Shown here: piece after piece, positions 1 to 7,150 of the stretch
How the letters are laid out: the number at the start of each line of letters is the position of its first letter
How positions within the stretch are numbered: the stretch's first letter is position 1
Source of the DNA: an uncultured Oscillibacter sp.
GTDB taxonomy: Bacteria > Bacillota > Clostridia > Oscillospirales > Oscillospiraceae
Direction: 5' to 3'
Assembly (NCBI RefSeq): GCF_910587525.1
Contig: NZ_CAJULS010000051.1
Location: 1 to 14,922 of the forward strand
DNA: 14,922 nucleotides
Program-made: the position numbers and the translations under genes
Notes under the pieces: generated by a model
The model's database searches: none
What the model saw: the letters and a program-made list of their open reading frames with translations, nothing else
Told to the model about the DNA's origin: nothing

Positions 1-12
1 CCGCCAAGGTGA

Positions 13-112
13 GCCGCGAAGCGGCGAGAGGGCCCTCTGGAGGGTTTTCTCTTTTCGGCGCAACCGAAAAGAGAAAATGGGGGGTGCAATCCCCCGTTCT
101 CCATAGGGGAAC
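13..112 (+). other. Hairpin-rich leader ahead of first gene
   Basis: Consecutive inverted repeats fill the sequence before the first gene. They are GCCGC/GCGGC (13-17/21-25), CCCT/AGGG (33-36/41-44), a perfect 14-bp stem at 45-58/64-77 with loop CGCAA, GGGGG/CCCCC (80-84/91-95), and GTTCTCC/GGGGAAC at 96-102/106-112 with one G-T pair. A strong ribosome binding site (AGGAGG, about 121-126) follows. It could be a structured 5' UTR, the 3' end of an upstream mobile element, or a terminator of an upstream gene. The sequence does not decide between these, and no promoter is evident. Confidence 0.4.
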
Positions 113-132
113 AATAAAAAGGAGGAACCGCC

Positions 133-417
133 ATGCGGAACAAAACCGAGACCATCCTGTTAAACCTTCTCCCCCGTCTGCGGCGGGATTACATCGACCA
201 CCGCCCGGAGGTGGCGCTGTGCCGCCAGGACTTTGAGGAACAGTATGCCGCCTTCCGCCATGCCCACCGGCATAACCCCAAGCTGCTCAGCGCTGTGGAC
301 GGCCTTCTGGAAGCTCAGATTGGCTGGGAGGAGGTGGATGGGGACTGCCGCTTCCTCCTGGGCCTGCGGATGGGCCTGGACCTAGGCGGGCTGGATGTGA
401 TGGAGGAGTCTCTGTAA
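133..417 (+). CDS. Small protein of unknown function (DUF6809-like)
   Basis: A 94-residue soluble protein with no signal peptide or membrane segment. The start is supported by a strong AGGAGG site about 7 bases upstream of the ATG. The sequence is rich in charged and aromatic residues and appears all-helical. The pattern of a central helix with Leu-Leu-x-Ala-Gln and a C-terminal FLLGLRMGLDLGGLDVMEE segment recalls DUF6809, a family of roughly 90-100-residue proteins in gut Clostridia, often seen near mobile DNA. That assignment is from memory and tentative, and no function is known. The hairpin-rich leader upstream and 94 bp of AT-rich DNA downstream separate it from its neighbours, so it is probably its own transcription unit. 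Confidence 0.75.
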   Translation: MRNKTETILLNLLPRLRRDYIDHRPEVALCRQDFEEQYAAFRHAHRHNPKLLSAVDGLLEAQIGWEEVDGDCRFLLGLRMGLDLGGLDVMEESL

Positions 418-511
418 ACTCAAAAAAATTTAGAAAACTTTTTGATTCACGGGAACTTTTTTGTGCTGCCCTCCGTCTGACCATACAACTGAACAGGAAA
501 GGAAGAGTCAT

Positions 512-1480
512 ATGAATCGTTTTGTAAAAATTTTATCCCTGGCGCTGTGCGCCGCGCTGGTATTGTCCCTGCCCGCCCTGGCGGCGGAGGACGGTCTCCT
601 GATCTCCCCCGCGCCGGAGGCTGTCAGCCTTGCCCCCGTCCGGGTCTGGGGCAAGGTGACCAAGCTGGAGAGCGGCAGCCTGCTGCTGCAGACTGACGAC
701 CAGACCGCCCTCCACAGCGAGGTTGTCGTCCACCTGCCGGAGGGCACCCCCTGTGTGGATGCCGTCACCGGCCTGCCCATGGACATGACCAAGGTCAAAG
801 ACGGCGACACCCTGTACGCCTGGGTAGGGCCTGCCATGACCATGAGCCTGCCGCCTCAGACTTCCGCTCTGATTGTGGTGGGCAATGTCCCGGCGGATGA
901 CAGAGTGCCTGAGTTTTATCAGATCGCCGGTACTGCCGCGGCTCCTGCCTCCGGGGAGGGGGAGCGCAGATTCCCTGTGGCCGGGGGAGAGACCCTGACT
1001 GTCTCCGAAAAAGCCCAGTTCACCCCCTGGCTCACCCGGCAGATCGTGACCGTGGAGGACCTGGTCCCCGGCGCTCAGATCCTGGCGTGGAAGGACAAGG
1101 ACAATAAGACGGAAAAGGTTCTGCTGCTGCCCTATGGCTACCGCGGGTATTACACCGTGGACGGCAAGGGCGAGGTGACGGTGAACGGTGAGAAGCTGTC
1201 CGTGAACGCCAAGTTGTCCGGCCCGGGCCTGCTGCCCCTGCGGGCGGTGGCGGAGGCCGTGAACTATGAGGTTTCCTGGGTCAGCGGCCAGGGCGCCACG
1301 GTGAGGGAGGGGGACAAGGTGATCTTCTCCGTCCTGCCCGGCGCCGGGACTGCCAAGCGCCCCAATGTTGAGGACGGGGACTGGGAGCTGCTCACCCCCT
1401 GCGTCACGGAAAAAGGTGTCACCTACCTGGCCGCCAGCGACCTGAGCCTGCTGCTGGACCTGTACTTCTACAGCGCATAA
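512..1480 (+). CDS. Secreted copper amine oxidase N-domain protein
   Basis: A 322-residue exported protein. The ATG at 512 is chosen over upstream in-frame codons because an AGGAAAGGAAG site lies just before it and because it begins a textbook signal peptide: MNRFVK, a hydrophobic stretch at residues 7-20, and an ALA-A cleavage site near residue 24. Residues about 43-205 form a beta-rich region with no recognised motif. Residues about 218-310 resemble the 'copper amine oxidase N-terminal domain' (PF07833-type), with the hallmark LPLRAVAEAVNYEVSW near 241-256. In Firmicutes this module is found in secreted and cell-surface proteins; despite its name it is not catalytic and carries no copper site. 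There is no LPXTG or S-layer anchor, so it is likely secreted or loosely wall-associated. The role is unknown. Confidence 0.85.
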   Translation: MNRFVKILSLALCAALVLSLPALAAEDGLLISPAPEAVSLAPVRVWGKVTKLESGSLLLQTDDQTALHSEVVVHLPEGTPCVDAVTGLPMDMTKVKDGDTLYAWVGPAMTMSLPPQTSALIVVGNVPADDRVPEFYQIAGTAAAPASGEGERRFPVAGGETLTVSEKAQFTPWLTRQIVTVEDLVPGAQILAWKDKDNKTEKVLLLPYGYRGYYTVDGKGEVTVNGEKLSVNAKLSGPGLLPLRAVAEAVNYEVSWVSGQGATVREGDKVIFSVLPGAGTAKRPNVEDGDWELLTPCVTEKGVTYLAASDLSLLLDLYFYSA

Positions 1481-1518
1481 CCGTCATCGCTCCGGCGCAT
1501 ACTGGGGGAGAGGTGAAT

Positions 1519-1695
1519 GTGATGGATCAACAGCAGCTTCCCCAGGGTTTTAGTATGGCCCTGTCCCAGCGCCCGGAGGCCATGGAGCGCTTTGCCGCCC
1601 TGCCGGAGACGGAGCGTCAGGCCGTGATCGACGCCGCCCGCGCCGCGACCTCCAAGGCAGAGATGCGCTCCTGCGTGGACCGGCTGATGCAGTGA
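1519..1695 (+). CDS. Small conserved-type hypothetical protein
   Basis: A short protein of 57-58 residues. A GGGGGAGAGG Shine-Dalgarno at 1503-1512 suits a start at GTG 1519 or ATG 1522, while GTG 1513 abuts the site and is too close. The protein is acidic-to-neutral, helical and soluble, with the pattern GFSMALSQRPEAMERFAALPETERQAVI. Similar 'FAMALAQNPEAMERFAALP' small proteins recur in Clostridia genomes (recollection, not searched), but no function is known. It lies only about 40 bp after the secreted protein and directly before a strong terminator, so the two may be cotranscribed. Confidence 0.7.
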   Translation: MMDQQQLPQGFSMALSQRPEAMERFAALPETERQAVIDAARAATSKAEMRSCVDRLMQ

Positions 1696-1702
1696 AAACT
1701 GA

Positions 1703-1740
1703 AGAGGCCCGCCGCCGGAATCATCCGGCGGCGGGCCTTT
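1703..1740 (+). terminator. Intrinsic terminator, 13-bp perfect stem
   Basis: GGCCCGCCGCCGG (1706-1718) pairs perfectly with CCGGCGGCGGGCC (1725-1737) around a 6-base loop. It is preceded by AAGA and followed by TTTGC, so the U-tract is short. It ends the secreted-protein/small-protein unit. Its T-tail is also the -35 element of the next promoter. Confidence 0.85.
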
Positions 1741-1766
1741 GCAATTTCCGGAGTTTGTGCTATAAT
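1739..1766 (+). promoter_or_regulatory. Sigma-A promoter for gluQ
   Basis: TTGCAA (1739-1744), a 16-base spacer and TATAAT (1761-1766), with TGC directly before the -10 (extended -10). Transcription should start near 1773, giving a leader of about 35 bases. The -35 overlaps the tail of the upstream terminator. Confidence 0.8.
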
Positions 1767-1808
1767 AAACCAACAATGAGATGTTAAGAGGGAGGAGGGC
1801 GGATACCT

Positions 1809-2762
1809 GTGGAGTGCGCGGATATTCCTCGGGGGCGGTTCGCTCCCTCGCCCAGCGGGCGGATTCACCTGGGCAATATTCTCTGCTGCCTGCTGGCGTG
1901 GCTCAGCGTCCGGCAGCGGGGCGGCAGGGTGGTGCTGCGGGTGGAGGACCTGGACACCGCCCGCTGCCCCCGGCGGTATGCCGCCCAGATAGAGGAGGAC
2001 CTCCGCTGGCTGGGGCTTGACTGGGACGAGGGCCCCGGCGCCGGCGGGCCGGACGGGCCCTATTACCAGAGTGAGCGGACGGCCCTGTACCAGGCCGCTT
2101 TGGAACGGTTGGCGGACATGGGACTGGTGTACCCCTGCTTCTGCACCCGGGCGGAGCTCCACGCCGCCAGCGCCCCTCATCGGGAGGATGGGCAGGTGGT
2201 CTACGGCGGGACCTGCCGCTGTCTGACAGCAGCGGAGGCGGCGGAGCGGGCCAAAGTCCGGTCTCCAGCCCTGCGGCTGCGGGTGCCGGAGGAGGAGATC
2301 GCCTTCACCGACGGGCACATGGGCCCGTACCGGGAGAGCCTGGCCTGGGACTGCGGAGATTTCCTCCTGCGCCGGTCCGACGGGATGTTTGCCTACCAGC
2401 TGGCGGTGGTGGTGGACGACGCCGCCATGGGCGTCACAGAGGTAGTGCGGGGGGCCGACCTGCTGTCCTCGACGCCCCGGCAGCTGCTGCTGTACCGGCT
2501 GCTGGGCTTGACGGCGCCGTCCTTTATTCACTTTCCGCTGCTGCTGGCCCCGGACGGCCGGCGGCTGAGCAAGCGGGACGTGGACGCGGGGCTGGACAGC
2601 CTTCGTGGTCGTGTAACGGCGGCGGAGGTCCTGGGGAAGCTGGCATATCTGGCGGGCTTCAACCCCTCGGCGGAGCCTCGGACGGCGGAGGCGCTGCTGG
2701 CGGATTTCTCCTGGCAGAAGGTGCCCGGGGAGGATATCCGCATTCCGGCGGAGCTGTTTTAG
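1809..2762 (+). CDS. gluQ: Glutamyl-Q tRNA(Asp) synthetase (GluQRS)
   Basis: A 317-residue class I aminoacyl-tRNA synthetase paralogue: the catalytic half of glutamyl-tRNA synthetase without the anticodon-binding domain. The family (about 300 residues) attaches glutamate to queuosine at position 34 of tRNA-Asp. Seen here: the HIGH-type motif HLGN (20-23) after FAPSPSGRIH, the KMSKS-type motif RLSKR (262-266), and a zinc-site pattern CxC (C110, C112) with Y132 and C136 (YGGTC) as in GluQRS. GTG at 1809 is chosen because a GGAGGAGGG site lies about 9 bases upstream. It appears monocistronic, with its own promoter upstream and another candidate before trkA. Function depends on the cell having queuosine; no queuosine genes are in this window. 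A full-length GluRS is unlikely at this size. Confidence 0.93.
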   Translation: MECADIPRGRFAPSPSGRIHLGNILCCLLAWLSVRQRGGRVVLRVEDLDTARCPRRYAAQIEEDLRWLGLDWDEGPGAGGPDGPYYQSERTALYQAALERLADMGLVYPCFCTRAELHAASAPHREDGQVVYGGTCRCLTAAEAAERAKVRSPALRLRVPEEEIAFTDGHMGPYRESLAWDCGDFLLRRSDGMFAYQLAVVVDDAAMGVTEVVRGADLLSSTPRQLLLYRLLGLTAPSFIHFPLLLAPDGRRLSKRDVDAGLDSLRGRVTAAEVLGKLAYLAGFNPSAEPRTAEALLADFSWQKVPGEDIRIPAELF

Positions 2763-2788
2763 GCGGGAGAAAAGATTTTCTGGAAGTA

Positions 2789-2817
2789 TTCCCTTTTTCG
2801 CTGGGATGTTCTATAAT
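2789..2817 (+). promoter_or_regulatory. Candidate promoter for trkA-trkH
   Basis: A perfect TATAAT lies at 2812-2817, about 92 bases before the trkA start. The -35 position at 17-base spacing (2789-2794, TTCCCT) is poor, so either the -10 dominates or an activator helps. Confidence 0.5.
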
Positions 2818-2909
2818 AGCTTCCAGCGGCGGACGGCCATTTGACCAGCCGCAGAATCAAGAATCATTTTACAGCCGCGCGGATGGGCGCGGTGTCTTTG
2901 GAGGACGGC

Positions 2910-4271
2910 ATGAGAATTATTGTTGTGGGCGTCGGCAAAGTGGGGCTGGAGCTGACGAGACAGCTCTCCGGAGAGAACCAGGTCACCATCATTGATGAGG
3001 ACGCCCAGCTGATCGAGAACGTCATCAATATTTACGATGTCATGGGTGTCTGCGGCAACGGAGCCAGCTACGAGGTGCAGCTGGAGGCGGAGGGAGGCAG
3101 GGCCGACCTGCTGATCGCCACCACTTCCAGCGATGAGATCAACATTCTAGCCTGCCTTGTGGCCAAGAAGATGGGAGTTCCCCACACCATCGCCCGTATC
3201 CGCAACCCGGAGTATGAAAAACAGCTGCGCTTTATGCGGGAGGAACTGGGACTGAGCATGTCCATCAACCCGGAGAAGGCCGCTGCCCGGGAGATTGCCC
3301 GGGTGCTGCGCTTTCCGGCGGCCATGAAGGTGGAGACATTTTCCAAAGGGCGGCTGGAGCTGGTGGAGTACCGGGTGCCGGAGAACTCCGCCCTTAACGG
3401 CGTACAGCTTCTGAACCTCTATAAGAGCCTGCGGGTCCGGGTGCTGATCTGCGCCGTATCCCGGAAGGGAGAGACCATCATCCCCTCCGGCGACTTCGTC
3501 CTCCAGGCCGGAGATAAGATCTATCTCACCTCCTCCTCGGACCAGCTGGCTCAGTTCTTCCGGCACCTGGGCGTGTTCCGGAACCGGGCTTCCACGGTGA
3601 TGATCGTGGGAGCCAGTAAAATCTGCTACTATCTGGCCTCGGAACTGCTGGAGATGGGCATGGACGTGAAGATCATCGACCAGAGCGAGAGCCGCTGCAT
3701 CAACATGGGTGAGCGGCTGCCAAAGGCCTTGCTCATCGTGGGCGACGGTACGGACACGGAGCTCCTCAGGGAGGAGGGCATCGACCAGACAGATGCCTTT
3801 GTGGCTATCACGGGGATTGACGAGGCCAATATTCTTATGGCCATGAGCGCCTCCAAACAAGCGGAGAAATGCAAGGTGGTGGCCAAGATCAACCGCAAGT
3901 CCCTGGTGGATCTGGTGTCCGGTGCGCACATGATCGACAGCGTGGTCTCCGCTGCTTCCGTCACCACGGAGCTGATTGTCCAGTATGTACGGGCCATGCA
4001 GAGCGCTGCTGGAGACCATATCAAGACGCTTCACCGGCTGGTGGACGGAGCGGTGGAGGCGCTGGAGTTCGGCGTGGGGCCCAATCCGCCCTTTGGGGGA
4101 ATTCCGCTGAAGGATCTGCAGCTGAAAAGCGGCATCCTGCTGGCGGGTATCGTCCGGCAGAGCGGAAAGATCGTCATTCCCTCCGGCGCCGACGTGCTGC
4201 ACCCCTTTGATGATGTGATCGTGGTGACGACCCGGACCTCCCTGCAAAAAATCGGGGATATCTTCCAGTGA
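2910..4271 (+). CDS. trkA: Trk potassium uptake regulatory subunit TrkA
   Basis: A 453-residue peripheral membrane-associated protein that binds NAD(H) and gates the TrkH potassium channel. The ATG at 2910 is preferred to in-frame upstream codons because GGAGGACGGC precedes it and MRIIVVGVGKVG is the canonical TrkA start. There are two tandem RCK units: RCK-N with Rossmann motif GVGKVG (7-12) and acidic IIDED after strand 2, then RCK-C, then a second RCK-N (VMIVGASKICYYLA...IIDQS) and a second RCK-C ending near 453. The second glycine motif is degenerate (GASKIC), which is usual for the second half in this family and suggests weaker nucleotide binding there. Length matches the two-RCK TrkA form rather than the single-RCK KtrA. 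trkH starts 10 bases downstream, so the pair is cotranscribed. Confidence 0.95.
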   Translation: MRIIVVGVGKVGLELTRQLSGENQVTIIDEDAQLIENVINIYDVMGVCGNGASYEVQLEAEGGRADLLIATTSSDEINILACLVAKKMGVPHTIARIRNPEYEKQLRFMREELGLSMSINPEKAAAREIARVLRFPAAMKVETFSKGRLELVEYRVPENSALNGVQLLNLYKSLRVRVLICAVSRKGETIIPSGDFVLQAGDKIYLTSSSDQLAQFFRHLGVFRNRASTVMIVGASKICYYLASELLEMGMDVKIIDQSESRCINMGERLPKALLIVGDGTDTELLREEGIDQTDAFVAITGIDEANILMAMSASKQAEKCKVVAKINRKSLVDLVSGAHMIDSVVSAASVTTELIVQYVRAMQSAAGDHIKTLHRLVDGAVEALEFGVGPNPPFGGIPLKDLQLKSGILLAGIVRQSGKIVIPSGADVLHPFDDVIVVTTRTSLQKIGDIFQ

Positions 4272-4281
4272 GGGCGGCTGT

Positions 4282-5751
4282 ATGAACTATCGAATGATCG
4301 GGTATGTCATCGGCAGGATATTGCTGGTGGAGGCGGTGCTGATGGCCCTGCCTCTGCTGACGGCGGGAATCTACCGTGAATCGCTGATGCCGTTCCTCGT
4401 CCCTATGCTGCTGCTGGCGGGCATTGGGCTGCTGCTGGGCGGCAAAAAGCCGGGGCAGATGTCCCTGTATGCCCGGGACGGCCTGGCAGTGGTGTCCCTG
4501 GCGTGGATCTTTATGTCCCTCTTCGGTGCGCTGCCCTTTGTGCTCTCCGGGGACATTCCCAACTTTATTGATGCCTTTTTTGAGACTGTTTCCGGTTTTA
4601 CTACCACCGGTTCTACCATATTGACGGCGGTGGAGCCCTTGCGGCGAAGCTGTCTGTTCTGGCGCAGCTTTACCCACTGGGTGGGGGGCATGGGCGTGTT
4701 GGTGTTCGTCATGGCGGTGCTGCCCATGACCGACGGTCACGGTATGCATCTGATGCGGGCGGAGGTGCCTGGGCCCACGGTAGGGAAGCTGGTGAGCCGC
4801 CTGGGCGACACCGCCAAGATTCTCTACGGCATCTACCTTGCCATGACCGCCTTGGAGACGGTCCTCCTGCTGGCGGGAGGAATGTCATTGTTTGACGCTT
4901 GCATCCACGCCTTCGGTACTGCCGGCACCGGCGGTTTCAGTTGCCGGGACTTCAGCGTGGGCGCATATCAAAGCCCCTATTTTGACGTGGTGATCAGCGT
5001 ATTTATGCTGCTTTTCGGTGTGAACTTCAACCTCTATTATTTCTTGCTGATCCGGCGTTTTCGGGAGGTGTTCCACTCCGAGGAACTGCGGGTCTACCTG
5101 CTGGTGGTGGCCGCCGCCGTGGCGGCGATCACGGCGGACATCTGGCATATGTACGGCAGTGTGTGGACCAGCCTGCGGCACGCTTTTTTTCAGGTCTCCT
5201 CCATTATCACCACCACGGGGTACGGCACGGTGGACTTCGACCTCTGGCCAACCTTTTCTAAATCCATTCTAGTGGTGCTGATGTTCGTGGGGGCCTGCGC
5301 CGGTTCCACCGGCGGCGGCATCAAGATATCCCGTATTCTCATTCTTTTGAAGGCGGCTGTCAGTGAGATGAAGAAAATGCTGCACCCCAATGCGGTGGCC
5401 ACCACCCGGTTGGAGGGCAAGCCTGTTTCGGAGAAGACGCTGCGGGGAGCCCACATCTATTTCACGGTGTATATGGCAGTGTTTGTGGCTTCGTTTTTGC
5501 TGCTGTCCCTGGAGCAGAGAGGGTTGGTGACGACCTTCACAGCCTTGGCGGCCTGCATCAACAACATCGGCCCGGGACTGGAGATGGTGGGGCCCATGGG
5601 CAACTTCTCCGCCTTCTCTCCGGCGTCCAAGCTGCTGCTGTCCTTTGACATGCTGGTAGGGCGCCTGGAGATTTTCCCCATGCTTTTGCTGTTCGCACCC
5701 TCCAACTGGAAGCGCCGGACGAATATCCGGCGGGCCTCCCGTCTGGACTGA
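4282..5751 (+). CDS. trkH: Trk potassium transporter membrane subunit TrkH
   Basis: A 489-residue integral membrane protein, the K+ translocating subunit partnered with TrkA. Four M1-P-M2 repeats are recognisable from the filter loops: TTTGST (107-112), TAGTGG (213-218), TTTGYG (320-325) and NNIGPG (427-432), each supplying the conserved glycine that lines the selectivity filter. Two additional N-terminal hydrophobic helices (about 5-30 and 36-54) and the cytoplasmic loop after GGGIKISR fit TrkH. The basic C-terminus (KRRTNIRRASR) is cytoplasmic. The start is the ATG 10 bases after the trkA stop, with a GAGGG site. The Ktr-type partner KtrB is similar but normally somewhat shorter, so the Trk/Ktr label rests mainly on the double-RCK trkA next to it. 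Confidence 0.94.
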   Translation: MNYRMIGYVIGRILLVEAVLMALPLLTAGIYRESLMPFLVPMLLLAGIGLLLGGKKPGQMSLYARDGLAVVSLAWIFMSLFGALPFVLSGDIPNFIDAFFETVSGFTTTGSTILTAVEPLRRSCLFWRSFTHWVGGMGVLVFVMAVLPMTDGHGMHLMRAEVPGPTVGKLVSRLGDTAKILYGIYLAMTALETVLLLAGGMSLFDACIHAFGTAGTGGFSCRDFSVGAYQSPYFDVVISVFMLLFGVNFNLYYFLLIRRFREVFHSEELRVYLLVVAAAVAAITADIWHMYGSVWTSLRHAFFQVSSIITTTGYGTVDFDLWPTFSKSILVVLMFVGACAGSTGGGIKISRILILLKAAVSEMKKMLHPNAVATTRLEGKPVSEKTLRGAHIYFTVYMAVFVASFLLLSLEQRGLVTTFTALAACINNIGPGLEMVGPMGNFSAFSPASKLLLSFDMLVGRLEIFPMLLLFAPSNWKRRTNIRRASRLD

Positions 5752-5779
5752 GGGTCCGGCTTCTTTGGAAAATGAGAAA

Positions 5780-5812
5780 AACCGCCCCGGAGCGTTTCAC
5801 TCCGGGGCGGTT
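5780..5812. terminator. Bidirectional terminator between trkH and pfkA
   Basis: A 13-bp stem pairs 5780-5792 with 5800-5812 (CCGCCCCGGAG/CTCCGGGGCGG core) around a 7-base loop. Read on the - strand it is followed by a run of five T, a good terminator for pfkA. On the + strand it has a shorter TT-C-T tail, for trkH. The two genes converge on it. Confidence 0.88.
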
Positions 5813-5827
5813 CTATGTATGCACGGA

Positions 5828-6838
5828 TCAGAAATCCCCGCCTTGGCTGTTGGTCAGAGCCTCCAAAATCTGGTAGCGGTCCATCTGGAAGTTTTTGGTC
5901 ATGGCAAGGGCCGTCTCCATGTCGATATCTGTAATGAAGCCGTTTTGAATGCCGATGATCTGGTTGCCCTCGCCTTCGGCCAGGACCTTCACCGCCTCAT
6001 AGCCCATGCGGCTGGCGGTCTCCCTGTCCCGGGCAGTGGGGGAGCCGCCCCGCTGGATGTGGCCCAGCACGGTCACCCGGGGATCGATGCCCAGCTCCTG
6101 GTGGATGCGACCGCTGATCTCCATGGCGCTGCCGGCGCCCTCGGCCACTACTACCATGTAGTGGGTGGTCCCCGCCAGACGGGCCCGGCGGATCTTCTCC
6201 GCAATGTCCCGCTCGAAGTCCACCTCCCGCTCAGGGATCAGCACGGCGGTAGCGCCCACGGCAATACCGACATACAGCGCGAGATATCCGGCATGGCGGC
6301 CCATGACCTCCACCACGGAGCAGCGCTCGTGGGACTGCATGGTGTCCCGCAGCTTGTCGACGCACTCGATGGCGGTGTTGCAGGCGGTGTCAAAGCCGAT
6401 GGTGTAGTGGGAGCAGCCGATGTCGTTGTCGATAGTGGCGGGGATGCCCACCACCCGCAGGGACATGCCCGCCTCCGCCGCCTGTCGGGAGAGGGCCAGG
6501 GCGCCCCGGAAGGTACCGTCGCCGCCGATGGCCACGATGCCGTCCAACCCCAGCAGGCGGCAGGTAGCCAGGGCCTTGGCCCGGCCGGACTCGTCCATAA
6601 ACTCCAAACTCCGGGCAGTGTACAGAATGGTGCCGCCCTTGTTGATGATGTGGCTGACGCTGGAGGCGTTCATCTGCACGAAATCGCTGTTGATAAGGCC
6701 GTTCCAGCCCCGGCGGATGCCCACGCAGCCGATGCCGCGGTTGGTGGCGGCCCGCACCACGGCCCGTACTGCCGCGTTCATGCCGGGAGCGTCGCCGCCG
6801 CTGGTGAGAACGCCGATTCGTTTGACATGTTTCTCCAT
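5828..6838 (-). CDS. pfkA: ATP-dependent 6-phosphofructokinase
   Basis: A 336-residue cytosolic glycolytic enzyme phosphorylating fructose 6-phosphate. The ATG at 6838 has a GGGAGG site (6848-6853) and opens with the family signature IGVLTSGGDAPGMNAAVRA. Motifs: GGDGT (105-109), where Gly after GGD marks the ATP- rather than pyrophosphate-dependent type; the catalytic TIDND (135-139) with D137; substrate-binding MGRHAG (169-174); and the QRGGSP segment (262-267). Length is slightly above the 320 typical of bacterial PfkA because of a longer C-terminal tail. The apparent in-frame extension upstream of 6838 has no coding character and contains the promoter. It is monocistronic, with a consensus promoter upstream and a terminator 16 bases after the stop. 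Confidence 0.96.
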   Translation of the reverse strand: MEKHVKRIGVLTSGGDAPGMNAAVRAVVRAATNRGIGCVGIRRGWNGLINSDFVQMNASSVSHIINKGGTILYTARSLEFMDESGRAKALATCRLLGLDGIVAIGGDGTFRGALALSRQAAEAGMSLRVVGIPATIDNDIGCSHYTIGFDTACNTAIECVDKLRDTMQSHERCSVVEVMGRHAGYLALYVGIAVGATAVLIPEREVDFERDIAEKIRRARLAGTTHYMVVVAEGAGSAMEISGRIHQELGIDPRVTVLGHIQRGGSPTARDRETASRMGYEAVKVLAEGEGNQIIGIQNGFITDIDMETALAMTKNFQMDRYQILEALTNSQGGDF

Positions 6839-6967
6839 AAGATAAACCTCCCGTTTATTTGGCCGTGTGTCCGATGAAACCCAGCGGCCCAGAAATGCGG
6901 TCTTGGATGATGTGGGATCGCTCCTGTGGCAGCAGGAGAGCGGGAGCGCCCAATTCCTCTGTATTCG

Positions 6968-6996
6968 AATATACCGCCTGAGAGAATCGCTGTCAA
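6968..6996 (-). promoter_or_regulatory. Consensus sigma-A promoter for pfkA
   Basis: On the - strand, TTGACA (6996-6991), an exact 17-base spacer and TATATT (6973-6968). This is the best sigma-A match in the window and predicts start near 6961 and an untranslated leader of about 120 bases, long enough to be regulatory. Inside it CTCCTG/CAGGAG (6921-6926/6933-6938) and CGCTCC/GGAGCG (6919-6924/6943-6948) are mutually exclusive hairpins. Confidence 0.88.
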
Positions 6997-7090
6997 GAAC
7001 TTTTGCAAAAAAACAAAATCCCCCTTGGAAATCGATTAACCGGCAGGAAATTCCCTTTCTGCATCCGTGATGTTTTTGAAAAAACAACCC

Positions 7091-7119
7091 TTGTAATTTT
7101 AGTTTCCCCGCAGTACAAT
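7091..7119 (+). promoter_or_regulatory. Sigma-A promoter of the yedF operon
   Basis: TTGTAA (7091-7096), 17-base spacer, TACAAT (7114-7119). Predicted start is near 7126, giving a leader of about 25 bases that just contains the AAGGAGGAG ribosome binding site of yedF. The upstream flank (7000-7100) is AT-rich with A- and T-tracts. It is divergent from the pfkA promoter, about 95 bp away. Confidence 0.75.
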
Positions 7120-7150
7120 GGACAGGAAACAACGTAAGGAGGAGACGGTT

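Noticed and set aside
420..445. TCAAAAA/TTTTTGA inverted repeat after the first gene
   Set aside because: Only A-T pairs and a 12-base loop; too weak to call a terminator.
461..489. Possible promoter TTGTGC-N17-TACAAC before the secreted-protein gene
   Set aside because: Weak at both boxes, and the predicted start would fall inside the ribosome binding site at about 495-505.
3147..4247. 366-codon - strand frame opposite trkA
   Set aside because: His- and Gln-rich low-complexity translation with no ribosome binding site; shadow of trkA.
5765..6877. 370-codon + strand frame opposite pfkA
   Set aside because: It begins inside the terminator and its translation is Gly/Ala/His-rich with no motifs; shadow of pfkA.
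6902..6960. T-box or known riboswitch in the pfkA leader
   Set aside because: No T-box AGGGTGG sequence, no specifier loop and no recognisable riboswitch core; only simple competing hairpins.
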